Origin: Methanococcus maripaludis C5
Lineage (GTDB): Archaea > AGJL01 > Methanococci > Methanococcales > Methanococcaceae
DNA: 64,000 bases
Assembly (NCBI RefSeq): GCF_000016125.1
Contig: NC_009135.1
Coordinates: 1 to 64,000, forward strand
Reading direction: 5' to 3'
Positions 8,579-18,895 of the stretch are shown piece by piece. Numbering within the stretch: the stretch's first letter is position 1; every line of letters begins with the position of its first letter. The position numbers and the translations under genes are program-made. The notes under the pieces are model-generated. The model saw nothing but the letters and a program-made list of their open reading frames with translations. It was not told where the DNA came from and made no database searches.

Positions 8579-9367
8579 TTACTCTTTCTTAGGCAATTCT
8601 GGTACATATTTAACTTCGCAAGCATCAGCAAGTGATGTTTTTACGAATGTTCCGTAAGCGATGAACCAGAAGATTGCAGCTACTGCTGTTGAAACTATGT
8701 CTAATTTTGCAATTGCGAATACCAACCATGCCATAAATCCACATGCAACTGCAAGAGTCATTGTTCTCTTGTGGCTCTCATCTGGACCGATACATGCGTT
8801 GAATGGGTGCAAAATTGCCATACCTGCTGCAATAAATGCCAATGCAATAACTCCGTTGTTAATTGCACCGTTAATAATTATATCTGCTGAAAATCCGCCT
8901 GCGAATGCAGTACAGAATCCTAAAATTGCTAAAGCACCCATTAATGAGAGTTTAGTCATACTTGAAACAATAATTGGTACTTTCATTCCTACTGGGTTTT
9001 GTGTTAACTTACCCACGATGAATCCAACAACTACTGCGATTACTGCAGCAAGGATTGGTGTAACAAGTACTGGGAGTCCAAATGCTGAAGGTATCAAAAC
9101 ACCTGCTAATGCGGAAATTGTACCCATACCTAAACTTACCATTCCAATTGATGGAACACCTGTACCTAAACCGTATGCGGCTACTCTTCTTGTAGTGTTA
9201 GCACCTGCAACACAAGCGCCCGCAGCTAATAACCCACCAAGGAGCATAGCTAATGACGGGAAAAAGTGTGCGATGTATATTCCAACGAGTGATAATACAG
9301 CGCCGAATGCTAAAACCTGATCTTCAGGGAATAGTTCTGCTGCGTGTCCTCCGCCACCATGTGACAT
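8579..9367 (-). CDS. mtrC: Tetrahydromethanopterin S-methyltransferase subunit C
   Basis: Integral membrane subunit of the Na+-translocating part of Mtr. 262 aa with about seven or eight hydrophobic helices rich in Gly and Ala, a His-containing N-terminus ([14 protein letters not shown]) and the conserved polar segment [15 protein letters not shown] about three quarters along. GAGGTG ribosome binding site. A long antisense open frame opposite this gene is a composition artefact. Confidence 0.96.
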   Translation of the reverse strand: MSHGGGGHAAELFPEDQVLAFGAVLSLVGIYIAHFFPSLAMLLGGLLAAGACVAGANTTRRVAAYGLGTGVPSIGMVSLGMGTISALAGVLIPSAFGLPVLVTPILAAVIAVVVGFIVGKLTQNPVGMKVPIIVSSMTKLSLMGALAILGFCTAFAGGFSADIIINGAINNGVIALAFIAAGMAILHPFNACIGPDESHKRTMTLAVACGFMAWLVFAIAKLDIVSTAVAAIFWFIAYGTFVKTSLADACEVKYVPELPKKE

Positions 9368-9405
9368 AATTACACCTCAATTATTTTTTGAAAACCATGG
9401 TAGAC

Positions 9406-10113
9406 TTAAAGTCCCATAGCCATTCCAATTAATACTGCACCTGCGATTAATGAAGAAACAAATGAAGCAATAACTCCGTTTGGCATTTTCTTAAATTTAG
9501 GGTCGTGGAATCCTTCGATTGTACCACCAATGTTGTATGAAGCTAAAACCGCGTTCATAAAGAAGAAACCTACTGCCAAAACACCTGCAATAGCTGCGGC
9601 AAATCCTAACTGTTGGAGTGCGATGTATGCAAGAGCACCACCGAGACCACCGAGTGCTGCACCAATTGTACCACTTACGAAACAAACGGTTGGAATACCG
9701 TGTCCTGTTGTACCTGGTGTGATGTATGGTTTTTGAATATCTCCGGTAATAGGGTCTTTTTCACATTTATCTGCTGCAGGGACGATACCAATACCGTATA
9801 CATAGATAATTTGACCGATTAACATTGTAAGGCCTAACATGATCATTGCACCGACAGCACCAGATAACATGATCAATAACATGTGAACTGGATTAGCCAA
9901 TGAAACTCCCGCTTGTGAAGCCATTGTAGCTGCAGCCAAGAGACCGGTAAAACCTGCACCTGCTGCTAACTGTGTTGTACCTGTACCTACCCCTGTTGAA
10001 GTAGCCATCGCTGCTGGAGCACCACCTACTGGAACGAAGTGAACGCTTGCGTTGATAATCGCTCCCGCAATGGTTATTTCCGCAAGAGGTAATATAAAGC
10101 TTGTAGCATCCAT
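9406..10113 (-). CDS. mtrD: Tetrahydromethanopterin S-methyltransferase subunit D
   Basis: Membrane subunit of 235 aa with about six transmembrane helices; the cytoplasmic loop [20 protein letters not shown] followed by [15 protein letters not shown] is characteristic of MtrD. With MtrC and MtrE it forms the Na+ channel of the complex. Ribosome binding site GGTGAT before the ATG. It is the second gene of the operon, 26 bp after mtrE. Confidence 0.96.
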   Translation of the reverse strand: MDATSFILPLAEITIAGAIINASVHFVPVGGAPAAMATSTGVGTGTTQLAAGAGFTGLLAAATMASQAGVSLANPVHMLLIMLSGAVGAMIMLGLTMLIGQIIYVYGIGIVPAADKCEKDPITGDIQKPYITPGTTGHGIPTVCFVSGTIGAALGGLGGALAYIALQQLGFAAAIAGVLAVGFFFMNAVLASYNIGGTIEGFHDPKFKKMPNGVIASFVSSLIAGAVLIGMAMGL

Positions 10114-10139
10114 AATATCACCAATCTTCCTTATTTTAA

Positions 10140-11039
10140 TTAATTTCTGTATGGTCCGTATTTGTTTCTAGCATATACCTCGAGTTTCCTGTTGATACCT
10201 GCTGCAACGGCCACTACTAAGAGACCTACTAAAAGTGCGATTGATGTTTTTGTTACTAAGTCTCCACCGATGATGTTACCGAGAATGCTTCTCCATCCAT
10301 CGAGGAAGATAATTAAACCAAAGCATAATCCTGTAAGTGGACCACCAAATCTTGAACAGAAATATGAAGAATCTAAACCATTTCTCACACCGTATTCTGC
10401 GTAAATATCGATGTCACCTTGGTTAGCAACAGGGATACCTCCACCGAATGGGTATTTTTGGTATTCTCTTTCAGCACCGTAGTGAACGTCACCAGTTGAT
10501 GAACCGATAGCACCTACAGTAATACCGAAGATTAATGCAACCAATGGTAGTGGGAATGGGTTTCCTAATGCTGTTGTTGCTAAGTATGCAGCAAGAGTCA
10601 TTGTGAAAACAGCTATAAATCCGTGTCCTACGATTGGACCTATGTGTGATGTAAGAACATCCATGTAAACAGGTTGTCCGAACTTTTTGGACTGACCTAC
10701 AGTTCTTCCAAGGAATGCACTAACTGAGTATGCACCGTGTACGACTGCAGCAACACCTGAACCTACGATTATCGCTAAAACAGCGTTTAATCCTGCGTTA
10801 ATTAGTGCCCAAGCAATGGTACCTGCAACTGCAACATACAAACCGTATGATACAGGTTCCCCAGATATAGCTTTGTTAAAGTATCTGTGGATATTGCCCA
10901 TTTGCGGACCTAATTGAACCTGAGAGTTAGGGTTTGACTGTGAACCGACATCGGATTCCAAGTCTTCAGCACAACCTGAAACAGTTGCAGCCGCCCCAGC
11001 TAGGGCCAATGCCCCCAGAGAAATCAATGTTGGATCCAT
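10140..11039 (-). CDS. mtrE: Tetrahydromethanopterin S-methyltransferase subunit E
   Basis: First gene of the mtr operon; 299 aa, about six transmembrane helices with the conserved loop [20 protein letters not shown] in the middle. MtrE, C and D carry the Na+ translocation that makes the reaction energy-conserving. The start follows GAGGTGAAATA. A promoter with a TATATATA box lies about 110 bp upstream. Confidence 0.97.
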   Translation of the reverse strand: MDPTLISLGALALAGAAATVSGCAEDLESDVGSQSNPNSQVQLGPQMGNIHRYFNKAISGEPVSYGLYVAVAGTIAWALINAGLNAVLAIIVGSGVAAVVHGAYSVSAFLGRTVGQSKKFGQPVYMDVLTSHIGPIVGHGFIAVFTMTLAAYLATTALGNPFPLPLVALIFGITVGAIGSSTGDVHYGAEREYQKYPFGGGIPVANQGDIDIYAEYGVRNGLDSSYFCSRFGGPLTGLCFGLIIFLDGWRSILGNIIGGDLVTKTSIALLVGLLVVAVAAGINRKLEVYARNKYGPYRN

Positions 11040-11044
11040 TATTT

Positions 11045-11160
11045 CACCTCACAATATATGGGACTGTTAGCTATACTTTTTATTGGCTTTTTGAGCCTAG
11101 AAACATATCTATGCCGTTAGCTATTCTGTTATTATCTCTTTATATGATATATATTACTTT
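11045..11160 (-). promoter_or_regulatory. mtr promoter and leader
   Basis: A TATATATA box at about 11147-11154 (minus strand) predicts a transcript start near 11125 and a leader of roughly 85 nt before mtrE. The leader contains a short hairpin (GGCT-loop-AGCC, 11085-11097) and two direct copies of ATAGCTAAC (11066-11074 and 11116-11124, 50 bp apart), which could be binding sites. Transcript start positions are inferred from TATA spacing only. Confidence 0.5.
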
Positions 11161-11267
11161 GTATTCCGTTTTTTACCGAATAACGCGTAATATTTTCTTT
11201 AATTTAGTTAAAGTATATTTTAGTTAAGTTATATTGTTAACGATACTGAAACAATATATACTAAGTA

Positions 11268-11293
11268 TAAAAAAAGGAAGCCAAGAGGCTTCC
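11268..11293 (-). terminator. mcr operon intrinsic-type terminator
   Basis: Read on the minus strand, GGAAGCC-TCTT-GGCTTCC (11293-11276) is followed at once by a run of T residues. The hairpin has a 7-bp perfect stem and tetraloop, stronger than the usual bare T-runs of this genome. It lies 15 bp after the mcrA stop and before the mtr promoter, and so insulates mtr from mcr read-through. Confidence 0.8.
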
Positions 11294-11308
11294 TGTATTT
11301 TAGAGAAA

Positions 11309-12970
11309 TTATTTAGCAGGTAAGATAATGTCTCTTTCTCCTGCAGCGTCGAATTCTCTTAATGCTCCTCTAGCAAACTCTTTTCTAGGTTTGGAGAAGT
11401 CGAATACGAGCATTGGGTCAGCGAATGCAACTTTTACCAATGGGCTAAGTGCAAATGCATCTCCTCTTGCGGAGTGGGCAGATTGTGCAATACCTGCGTA
11501 TTCTCCCTGGTGACCTACGTTCATTGCGTAGTTAGGGTAGTTAGGTCCTCTTAATTCAAGAGGTGCAGCTTCGTCGTTTCTGATTGCGAGTGAGTTTGAA
11601 GCACCACACTGGTCCTGCAAGTCGTAACCGTAGAATCCGAGTCTACTGTGGTATTCTTTGTGTAATAACTGTGATAAGTACCAGCCGTTTACACCAGCGT
11701 TTGAGTTACCTGTTGCCATACATACGCTGATACCTGATGCAGCAGCCGCAACCGCAGCTCTTTGTGATCCACCGAAGTGGTCTTCTAATAATGCAGGGTA
11801 TTCATCGTACTGTTCTAATGCGTAGAGTGTAACTTCACCAGCAACATCTTCTACTACATCCATTGTAGCTTTTGTTCCCATTCTACCGTATTTTTTCTCT
11901 ACGTAATCTAATCCGTAGTATGAGAAGTCATCTAAAATATCATCGGTGTATGACGCGGTAGCGTATTGTGTGAATCCTACACCACCGGACATGTATGCAC
12001 CGAGCCAGATTTGGTCGTATAATGCAGCACCAGTAGCTACAACCTCTAATGATTGTTCAACAGGGTCTTCTGAAACTCTTGTTGTTTGTACAACATCGGA
12101 GAGAATACCGAATCTGATTCCTCCTGGTTCGTTTGGACCTCTTGCTCTTCTTCCTGGTAAAGCGTTACCCATCTGAATTACGTCAGCGTGTTTTGAAGCA
12201 TATGAGAAGTCAGCTGTTGCAGCTTCCCCTGCACAAAGTTTGTATGCGGTAATGAATGACATTCCGATCTGCATTGCAGACCATCTTGAGATTGTACCAC
12301 CGTCACATACCCTACCTACGAGTGATGGAACTCTTGATACTTGGTATGTTTTTTTACCGATTGCAGCTTTTATTGTTTCAGCCTGATCTTCAGGGAACAA
12401 TTTGTTAATGTCGATTAAGAACTTGTCGTCTAATTCGTCAGCTAACTCATCGTCACCGGTGAAGATTCTAGCATAACAATCCCATGCAAGGGATGGGTGA
12501 ACTTCAACCATGTGTTCTTGAACAACTGCACCACCAGCAAGAGCGTGGTTGATTGTGTGCATATATTCGTTGATTGTTTCAGGAGTTACTTCTACACCCA
12601 ATCTTTTTTCTAAAACTGAGTGAGCAGTGTCCATACCTACAATAACGGTTCTTCTGATATCGTCCCATAATTGTTGGATAGCAGCGTTGTTCATGAAGTG
12701 TAAATCGTCACCTTCACAGTAGTCGTCAGTGTTTGACAATTTGTAAGGCATTAATTTTCTTTGACCAAGAGGAACACCAATGTCCGGGTTGTAGAGTGGT
12801 ACTCCTTGTCTTTTCTCAGCTAATATTTTTTCATTAGCTTCAACGAACTCTCTTTTCCTAGCTGACTGTTCCCAACCACCGTAGGTATAGAATTTTGTGT
12901 ATTTTTCTTTTGGGTCTTCTTCGAATTTTTCCTTTAAGGCTTTCAAAAATAATCTTTTTTCAGCTTCCAT
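11309..12970 (-). CDS. mcrA: Methyl-coenzyme M reductase subunit alpha
   Basis: Catalytic alpha subunit that, with F430, reduces methyl-CoM with CoB to methane. 553 aa. By alignment memory with Methanothermobacter numbering plus four: F430 axial glutamine Gln151 (GGAVVQEHM), 1-N-methyl-His261 (YASKHADV), 5-methyl-Arg275 in [11 protein letters not shown] (the Mmp10 target) and thioglycine Gly449 in [11 protein letters not shown]. All key residues are present, so the enzyme should be active. GAGGTGA ribosome binding site. Last gene of mcrBDCGA, closed by a hairpin terminator. Its modifying enzyme Mmp10 is encoded just beyond the operon start. Confidence 0.99.
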   Translation of the reverse strand: MEAEKRLFLKALKEKFEEDPKEKYTKFYTYGGWEQSARKREFVEANEKILAEKRQGVPLYNPDIGVPLGQRKLMPYKLSNTDDYCEGDDLHFMNNAAIQQLWDDIRRTVIVGMDTAHSVLEKRLGVEVTPETINEYMHTINHALAGGAVVQEHMVEVHPSLAWDCYARIFTGDDELADELDDKFLIDINKLFPEDQAETIKAAIGKKTYQVSRVPSLVGRVCDGGTISRWSAMQIGMSFITAYKLCAGEAATADFSYASKHADVIQMGNALPGRRARGPNEPGGIRFGILSDVVQTTRVSEDPVEQSLEVVATGAALYDQIWLGAYMSGGVGFTQYATASYTDDILDDFSYYGLDYVEKKYGRMGTKATMDVVEDVAGEVTLYALEQYDEYPALLEDHFGGSQRAAVAAAASGISVCMATGNSNAGVNGWYLSQLLHKEYHSRLGFYGYDLQDQCGASNSLAIRNDEAAPLELRGPNYPNYAMNVGHQGEYAGIAQSAHSARGDAFALSPLVKVAFADPMLVFDFSKPRKEFARGALREFDAAGERDIILPAK

Positions 12971-13010
12971 AAGTTCACCTCAATGGTTTAAGAGGTTTTT
13001 TTTAATTCAA

Positions 13011-13793
13011 TTATAATCCTTTGAATATTTCGTTTGTAGGAATGTATCCACCAAGAGTTCTTGCTCTGTGGATTCTTTTTACAACGTCAATAACGTCAGG
13101 ATCTGCTCTCATTTCAATACCGTCTTTTCTGTAGATGGTTGTCATTTCTCTTAATTTTGCTTCAGGAAGTGGCTCTCCAACGTCAACAGGTGCATCGAGT
13201 GGTTTTCCTACCTGATCTTTTACGTACATAACGTGTCCTGTTTTTTCGTCGAATACGGATCTCTGCAATGCATCAAACATCATACCGTTTTCGTCCAATC
13301 TTAATGAGTGTCCGTGTACAGTTGCACCTCTAACACCTGATGTTGCAGGGTCAAAGAGTTCTGTATCCATAAGTATGTTTTTGGAGAATTCTTCGAGGTC
13401 ACTTTCTCTACATTCAACAACTTGTCTTCCTGAGAGTGTACCTGCATCTACTCCTCTTAATCTTGTCATGTATGATCTTGATCTGTCGTATGGTTGAGCA
13501 GGAGCGTAGTACATCGAGTCAGCAAACTGGATGTATCTAACTCTATGTCCTTCTTTAGCACCGTTTAATGGTTCAACTAAATCTCTTGCATAGTCTTCAA
13601 TGAAGTCCATTTCTTCGAGTGGCGGGTGAACTGTTTTGTAGTCTTCACCAGGCTGTCTGTGTCCCATGATTTTTACAACATCTTCATCTGGGATTTCTCT
13701 TAATTTTTCCAATTCATAGTTTGGATTCAAGTGATTTCTTCTGTTTTCAGCAACTTTTGTTGCACCAGGGTAGAACTGAGGCGTATATGCCAT
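13011..13793 (-). CDS. mcrG: Methyl-coenzyme M reductase subunit gamma
   Basis: Structural gamma subunit of the (alpha-beta-gamma)2 enzyme, 260 aa. It starts MAYTPQFYPGATKVAENRR and contains GHRQPGEDY and the YAPAQPYDRSRSYM segment, all typical McrG. AAGGTGAT ribosome binding site. A 40-bp gap separates it from mcrA and 9 bp from mcrC. Confidence 0.98.
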   Translation of the reverse strand: MAYTPQFYPGATKVAENRRNHLNPNYELEKLREIPDEDVVKIMGHRQPGEDYKTVHPPLEEMDFIEDYARDLVEPLNGAKEGHRVRYIQFADSMYYAPAQPYDRSRSYMTRLRGVDAGTLSGRQVVECRESDLEEFSKNILMDTELFDPATSGVRGATVHGHSLRLDENGMMFDALQRSVFDEKTGHVMYVKDQVGKPLDAPVDVGEPLPEAKLREMTTIYRKDGIEMRADPDVIDVVKRIHRARTLGGYIPTNEIFKGL

Positions 13794-13802
13794 AAGATCA
13801 CC

Positions 13803-14399
13803 TTAACCTAAATGTTTTTTTATGCATTCAATGATTTCATCAATTTTTTTTTGAGGGGCTGATTCTCCCCTAATTACTCCGGTAATGATTTCCACGATCT
13901 TACCTTCAGTTTTTGATTCTAACGGCATCACGTTTCTCGTTTTTATTCCTATTGTCGCAAAATCTTCCATATCTACTGGTGATTGGCAGACAACTATTGT
14001 AGGAATATCCACGTACCTTAAGAACAATCTAGCTTTGTAGATTATATGGCTCTTAACATTTCCGAAATGTATTACACATAATTTATGCCTATTAACTTGT
14101 TTAGCTTCCTCGGGTTTAAGTCCAAATGTGGAACCCAAACTCCCTTGTGGAGCGTCTGACGGAATTCCCGCTCCTGCATCTAATACAAGAACACTTGTTT
14201 GAATTCCCGCTTCCCTTATTCCATAGGTAATTTCGCATACGGGTTTTGTAATATGCCTTCGTCCTGGAGACATTGCAACAACGACCACGTCATTACGCAG
14301 TCCTTCTGCAAATGTTCCTCTTTGGGCAAGCCCCCCTCCTTCTCCAAGACCCATAACCGCTCTACAATCAACGATCTGCTCTTTTCTACCTACGGGCAT
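13803..14399 (-). CDS. mcrC: Methyl-coenzyme M reductase operon protein C
   Basis: 198-aa accessory protein, not part of the purified enzyme; McrC family members are components of the ATP-dependent activation complex that reduces F430 nickel. The sequence begins [23 protein letters not shown], followed by [16 protein letters not shown] and [11 protein letters not shown], well-conserved McrC blocks. Ribosome binding site AAGTGAT. Located between mcrD and mcrG with 8-9 bp gaps. Confidence 0.96.
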   Translation of the reverse strand: MPVGRKEQIVDCRAVMGLGEGGGLAQRGTFAEGLRNDVVVVAMSPGRRHITKPVCEITYGIREAGIQTSVLVLDAGAGIPSDAPQGSLGSTFGLKPEEAKQVNRHKLCVIHFGNVKSHIIYKARLFLRYVDIPTIVVCQSPVDMEDFATIGIKTRNVMPLESKTEGKIVEIITGVIRGESAPQKKIDEIIECIKKHLG

Positions 14400-14407
14400 A
14401 AAATCAC

Positions 14408-14887
14408 TTATTCGTTTGTTTCGCTTTTTGGGATCAAGGCAACAGAAGAATCGAACTTGCTTCTGGGATCAGTTGCACTCAATAATCTTTTGTCAATATC
14501 ATTAACAGCGGATTCCCCGTATTTTATGAAATCCGTTACTGTAGGCGTATTCCTTAAGAATTTACCCTTTGTTAACCGGTATCCAAATGGGAAAAGATCC
14601 TTACAGATTTCGTCGATTTTTTCAATTTCGCTTTCATCATCCAGTAAAACCCATAATCTTCCAACTTGGAGCATGAGTTCTACAGGAACTCCTCTAACAG
14701 TAATTTCCTTTTTTTCAGAATGATTTACTGGAGTTCCCTTAGCTGGACCGTATCCCACTTTTTTAGGGAGTGATTCTCCATGTATAACTACTCTTTGAAC
14801 GGTACTTAATGAATAAGCGCTGTTCAGGAATTTTTCGGTAGTTTCCGCTTTTAAGTACCTATGTGGGAAGACTTCTAATTCAATCAT
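14408..14887 (-). CDS. mcrD: Methyl-coenzyme M reductase operon protein D
   Basis: 159-aa accessory protein of the mcr operon; McrD associates with the apoenzyme and is thought to assist assembly or modification. Starts [25 protein letters not shown] at 14887 is preferred to an upstream TTG (14893) because AAGGT lies eight bases before it. 11 bp after mcrB. Confidence 0.95.
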   Translation of the reverse strand: MIELEVFPHRYLKAETTEKFLNSAYSLSTVQRVVIHGESLPKKVGYGPAKGTPVNHSEKKEITVRGVPVELMLQVGRLWVLLDDESEIEKIDEICKDLFPFGYRLTKGKFLRNTPTVTDFIKYGESAVNDIDKRLLSATDPRSKFDSSVALIPKSETNE

Positions 14888-14898
14888 TGTCAATTACC

Positions 14899-16230
14899 TT
14901 AAAATTGGTCTTTAATGCTTAAAGCTCCTTCAATTACGTATTTCATTGGTTCTCTGAATTCGTCGAATGCTGAGTATACTGCACCAACTAATCCTGAAGT
15001 AGTTTCAGGGGAGAACATCTGTGTACCTGCATCTGCACACATTGCCGCACATACTGGAGGAATAGCGAATCCTTTGGAGTGTCTGGTTACAACGTGGTTA
15101 CCGTTGAAGATACCAGGTCCACCGCCACCGTAGATTGAGTGTGAGAAGAATGAGAATCCTACTGCAGTACCCATTGATCTACCGTAGTCAACACCAGGTA
15201 AACCGGTTTCGTACTCTAGAATATCGTTGAAGTATAAAATAACTGAAGCAACGTTTTGTGCTGCTCTTGCTGCACCACAGCTTACTGCAACTGCTGCAAC
15301 TAAACCTGCTGCTGCGTAAGCATTCCATTTGTTTACGTCAGCTGGTTTGTACATGTTGAATCCTGAGCTCATTGTTTTGTCAACAACAATTACGCCGTCA
15401 GCAATTGCTCTTTCAACAACTGTTTCAACAACTGAACCAACAGTTCCTTTTCCATTTGCTTTAATAAAGTCAATAACTAAATTATCAGCGTTTAATCCTT
15501 GGTAAGCTAAACCAAGTAAATGCTGTCTTTCGAATGATCCTACTGCGTCACCCATTTCGAATGTTGCAGTCTGTTCCATAACTGATGAGAATGCAATAGC
15601 GTTCATCATGTTTTTCTTGGTTGTAGCAACCGCGTGGTTAACCGGAATATTTCTTAAAGCGTAACCTAAACCTTCCATGTTTGAAGGTGCACCTAAAAGT
15701 GACGCAATGTTACCGCCTGCGTAATCCATAACCTGTGGGTAGTTACCAACAATTGCAGCGTGCACTGTTGAACCATCGAACATGTCAATGTCGAATGTTT
15801 TAATAAGTGCTTCTTTCAATGCCATAGCGGTTGAAAGCATTGATACTGAGTATTCTGCAGCTACTTCCAATCTTGCGGTTGGAACTTGCACAGCTAACTG
15901 CTTTCCGCCGTTAACTAATTTTACTGCTGTATCGTCATCTTCGGATACTTTTAAGATTTTTTCTACTTCGTCAGCAATAGCCTGAGCATTGCTTACTGCG
16001 GATATGTCCAAAGTTCTTCCTGGAACTTGGCATCCTTTTCCACCGATTTTACCTGCAGCTAAGGTACTTTCAATACCAGCGAGGTTTACAGCAACGGTTC
16101 TTTTAATGTTCTTTACCATGTTTTTGATGGTAGGATTATATAATGGGCTAATAGCTTCTAATGGTACATTGTCGGCTACTAGGTTTCCTTTCGCATCGTA
16201 CAAACTGATCTTATCATCATACTTTACCAT
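14899..16230 (-). CDS. mcrB: Methyl-coenzyme M reductase subunit beta
   Basis: Beta subunit, 443 aa, first gene of mcrBDCGA. Starts [15 protein letters not shown]; the C-terminal half carries [28 protein letters not shown]-type blocks that line the CoB/CoM channel. ATG at 16230 with AGGAGTG upstream gives the usual McrB length; the in-frame GTG at 16239 overlaps that ribosome binding site and is rejected. Confidence 0.98.
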   Translation of the reverse strand: MVKYDDKISLYDAKGNLVADNVPLEAISPLYNPTIKNMVKNIKRTVAVNLAGIESTLAAGKIGGKGCQVPGRTLDISAVSNAQAIADEVEKILKVSEDDDTAVKLVNGGKQLAVQVPTARLEVAAEYSVSMLSTAMALKEALIKTFDIDMFDGSTVHAAIVGNYPQVMDYAGGNIASLLGAPSNMEGLGYALRNIPVNHAVATTKKNMMNAIAFSSVMEQTATFEMGDAVGSFERQHLLGLAYQGLNADNLVIDFIKANGKGTVGSVVETVVERAIADGVIVVDKTMSSGFNMYKPADVNKWNAYAAAGLVAAVAVSCGAARAAQNVASVILYFNDILEYETGLPGVDYGRSMGTAVGFSFFSHSIYGGGGPGIFNGNHVVTRHSKGFAIPPVCAAMCADAGTQMFSPETTSGLVGAVYSAFDEFREPMKYVIEGALSIKDQF

Positions 16231-16299
16231 AGGAACCACTCCTATTTTTTTGATATATACATCATAACATTATTGAAAGAATATATATTCAAGTTTTCA

Positions 16300-16330
16300 T
16301 TAAACTCAAATAGAAAAATATATATACTGT
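16300..16330 (-). promoter_or_regulatory. mcr promoter TATA region
   Basis: A TATATATAT box (about 16318-16326, minus strand) precedes mcrB by about 90 bp, which predicts a leader of around 65 nt. The leader contains a 12-mer (TAAACTCAAATA at 16301-16312 on the plus strand) that recurs at 16468-16479, ahead of the divergent mmp10. Confidence 0.5.
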
Positions 16331-16459
16331 CTATAGTCGATTAAGTTTTAGATTAGGTTAAATATGTCAATTTTTAGTACGTAATACGGTATTAAATCAA
16401 AATTAACCGCGCTATTGTTGAGATACAACAGATGTTTTTAATGGATTAATATTAGTTAC

Positions 16460-16489
16460 TATTTTTATAAACTCAAATAAGATGGTAGT
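16460..16489 (+). promoter_or_regulatory. mmp10 promoter, possibly leaderless
   Basis: TTTTTATAAA at about 16462-16470 lies about 25 bp before the ATG at 16490, the normal TATA-to-start-site distance. If this is the promoter, the transcript begins at or next to the start codon. Only a weak GATGGTAG stretch could serve as ribosome binding site. Confidence 0.4.
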
Positions 16490-17800
16490 ATGAACCAAAA
16501 GTTTGGATTTAATAATATCGATGTGGGTTTTGGCTTCGAGGATAACGAAGATAACAACGCAGATGATAAATCACAAATATTAATTGACCTCAAAGGAGAA
16601 CCCGGAAAGAATTGTGGGGGTTTTTGTAAATTTTGTTACTTTAGAAAAGTTAATTTTAATAATCCTAAACCTTTAGGTTGTGGGCAGTGTACCTTCCAGA
16701 TAGGATGCGACTACTGCACAAATTCGATAAGAGAAATCAACGGAAACTTTATCCCGATACCATTTGCAGTTGAACAGGTTCAAAATGCATTATTATTCAA
16801 AAAATATGAAAAAGTAAACATTACAAGTGGTGGTGATACCAGTTACTACCCCTATCTTGAAGATCTATGCAAAATAATCAATGAAATGGGTTTAAAGATA
16901 CATTTAGGATATACTTCCGGTAAGGGATTAAACGGCATCGAGTCGGCAAAATATCTTGTAAAATCGGGTGTTGAAGAAGTTACCTTCTCAGTTTTTTCGA
17001 CGGATCCAAAACTTAGGGAAGAATGGATGAACGATAAAAATCCAGAACAATCTCTCGAATGTTTGAAGTATTTCTGCGAAACTTGTGAAACCCACTGTGC
17101 GATAATCGTAGTCCCCGGAGTGAATGACGGAGAAGTATTGAAAAATACGATTTCAGATCTCGTTTCATGGGGTGCGAATGCCGTAATACTGATGAGATTT
17201 GCAAATAAAGTTGAAAATGGGTTAATATTTGAAAATGAACCATTAATCGAAGATATAAATGTTCAAAGTGTCGAAGAATTTGGAAAATTGGTAAAAGAGA
17301 TGTATGAATTGTTTGGAAATAACATAAGAATTTCTGGAACTCCAGTATATGACCCGATAACAAACACTCCGTTTGCAATTTATTATGAAGACGAAGTTTT
17401 GAATGAGTTGCGATCTAAAATCAAAGCAGAAGCAACCATAATTACTGGAAATGTTTCTTTTATATATTTAAGTAAAATTTTTGAGAATACGCCGATAAAA
17501 GTTATTTCAGTAAACAAAGACATTGCAGATTTAATTACAAAAAAAGACTTAGAATCAGTTGATCTTTCAGAAGTAACCGATACGGTACTTTATCCTGAAA
17601 ATGCAATCGTTCATGAAAGAGATGCAGAAGATATATTCACAAAAGATGGAATGAAAAGAATTGTCTTAAGGGGGATCGATAAACTAACAATGGATGGGGA
17701 AGTTTCAGGAATTTTCACAAAAGAAGAAGCAATAGAATTTGAAGTAAATGCCTTCAATGAATTAATTGAAAAGATAAATTTCTTTGGAAATCCTATTTAA
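16490..17800 (+). CDS. mmp10: Methanogenesis marker 10: McrA arginine C-methyltransferase (B12 radical SAM)
   Basis: Cobalamin-dependent radical SAM enzyme that C-methylates the active-site arginine of McrA (Arg275 here). 436 aa. The radical-SAM cluster motif is CX3CX2C at Cys42, Cys46, Cys49 ([10 protein letters not shown]). A second group of four cysteines (64, 67, 73, 76 in GCGQC and GCDYC) matches the iron-binding loop described for Mmp10. The C-terminal third holds the remaining cobalamin-related domain. It is divergent from mcrB across a 259-bp spacer, so target and modifier share one regulatory region. The end overlaps the convergent HEPN-like gene by 8 bp. Confidence 0.95.
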   Translation: MNQKFGFNNIDVGFGFEDNEDNNADDKSQILIDLKGEPGKNCGGFCKFCYFRKVNFNNPKPLGCGQCTFQIGCDYCTNSIREINGNFIPIPFAVEQVQNALLFKKYEKVNITSGGDTSYYPYLEDLCKIINEMGLKIHLGYTSGKGLNGIESAKYLVKSGVEEVTFSVFSTDPKLREEWMNDKNPEQSLECLKYFCETCETHCAIIVVPGVNDGEVLKNTISDLVSWGANAVILMRFANKVENGLIFENEPLIEDINVQSVEEFGKLVKEMYELFGNNIRISGTPVYDPITNTPFAIYYEDEVLNELRSKIKAEATIITGNVSFIYLSKIFENTPIKVISVNKDIADLITKKDLESVDLSEVTDTVLYPENAIVHERDAEDIFTKDGMKRIVLRGIDKLTMDGEVSGIFTKEEAIEFEVNAFNELIEKINFFGNPI

Positions 17801-18284
17801 ACTCTGGATATTTATGTTCAAATACGTAATCTGCCTCTCTGTTTAGGCATTCTGCAAAAATTGAAAAATACAATAAGTCTATCTCCAAATTATTTTTTTC
17901 AAATACGTATCTCCATTCTGTAAATGAATTGTCAACCTGATTTAACATCGTTTCAAAAATTTTTGAATCATCGATAATAAAATTTGAATTAGATGTTTCT
18001 AGAATTTTATTTTTGTATGTAATTTTTGTTAAATAATCAGTATGTGGTTTATGGCATTTCAGCATAAGATCAAAATCCAATTTAACATCGTTCTTAGTTT
18101 TTTCATCTAATTTATCAAATAATTCCTTTATTTTATGTATATGTGGGTAGGATTTACCGTTTTCAACGAGTAAAAATTTTAAAAAAAGTTCTGACGATAT
18201 CGCCAACAATAAAATTATTGGTTGAGGATCTCCGTAACATTCTGTAAATTCAGTTTTATTTTCTTTAAATCCCTATATTCTCAC
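17793..18284 (-). pseudogene. HEPN-like protein gene with an early stop codon
   Basis: The longest conventional frame is 138 aa from a TTG at 18209, but sensible protein continues upstream in frame (ECYGDPQPIILLLAISSE) to a TAG at 18273-18275. A GTG at 18282-18284 with AGGGGTG before it lies three codons past that TAG and looks like the original start, so codon 4 is a nonsense codon. The region SELFLKFLLVENGKSYPHIHKIKELF resembles HEPN-type helical proteins, several of which are RNases or toxin parts, but the RX4-6H motif is not obvious. It may be decayed, started from a weak codon, or a sequencing error. Function unknown. Confidence 0.55.
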
Positions 18285-18375
18285 TACACCCCTCAAATAC
18301 AATTTAGCTTGAGAATGCATCGCATGTGATTTGTGTTTAAATATTGGCCCCATACTCCCACCATATATTTAGATG

Positions 18376-18403
18376 TATAAATTAATTTACCCAAAAAGAA
18401 AAA
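18376..18403 (-). terminator. tRNA-Met 3' end motif
   Basis: Directly after the tRNA the minus strand reads a T-rich run and then GGGTAAATTAATTTATA. It is one of several near-identical elements at transcript ends in this window (compare 23375-23407 and 27665-27697), so it probably acts in termination or 3' processing. Confidence 0.45.
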
Positions 18404-18518
18404 TGCCGAGGGGGGGACTTGAACCCCCGACCTCTCGGTTTCCCAGGACCCAAGGGGAAGAACCCCTTAGGAATTTCCGTATGAGCCGAGCGCTATAACC
18501 AGCCTAAGCCACCTCGGC
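18404..18518 (-). tRNA. Elongator tRNA-Met (CAT) with a 40-nt intron
   Basis: Acceptor stem GCCGAGG/CCTCGGC with discriminator A, anticodon stem CTCGG/CCGAG around the loop CTCATA-A, and T-stem GGGGG/CCCCC. Anticodon CAT is at 18481-18483. A 40-nt intron (18440-18479) sits at the canonical 37/38 position, as in the tRNA-Met of related Methanococcales, and would be removed by the bulge-helix-bulge endonuclease. The CCA end is not encoded. A TATATATA box at about 18560-18567 is the likely promoter. Confidence 0.93.
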
Positions 18519-18647
18519 AATGTGCTTCATCAAAGCATCTTAAAGTAAGCAGAACAGCTATATATAGTTTTTGTAGAAAGTTTTAAATACTGAAATACAA
18601 AACTACACTATGCTTAATTGATTAGGCACTTTTAAAAGGTTCATTGT

Positions 18648-18732
18648 GCGAGGGTTGCCAAGCCTGGTTAAAGGCGCTAGGTTGAGGGCCTAGTCTCATA
18701 GGAGTTCGAGGGTTCGAATCCCTTCCCTCGCA
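18648..18732 (+). tRNA. tRNA-Leu (GAG)
   Basis: Class II tRNA of 85 nt. Acceptor GCGAGGG/CCCTCGC plus discriminator A, anticodon stem CTAGG/CCTAG around TTGAGGG giving anticodon GAG, long variable arm (TCTCATAGGAG), T-arm GAGGGTTCGAATCCCTT. It is divergent from tRNA-Met; the 130-bp spacer carries the promoters of both. Confidence 0.95.
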
Positions 18733-18895
18733 TATTTTTTAAAACAAAATAATGCGTTTTTTCTAAAGTTTATTTTAAAAATGATTTTTTCATATCTATA
18801 CTAATATTATATTATCTAAATTTTTCAATTTTTACACCATTCTATATATAAAAAGTCGGAAGAATAGTTTTTATTATAATCATCGAAGGGATAAC

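Noticed and set aside
8661-9320. A 219-codon open frame on the plus strand opposite mtrC
   Set aside because: Low-complexity Ala/Pro/Ile product, no ribosome binding site; it mirrors the Gly/Ala-rich mtrC codons. A shadow frame.
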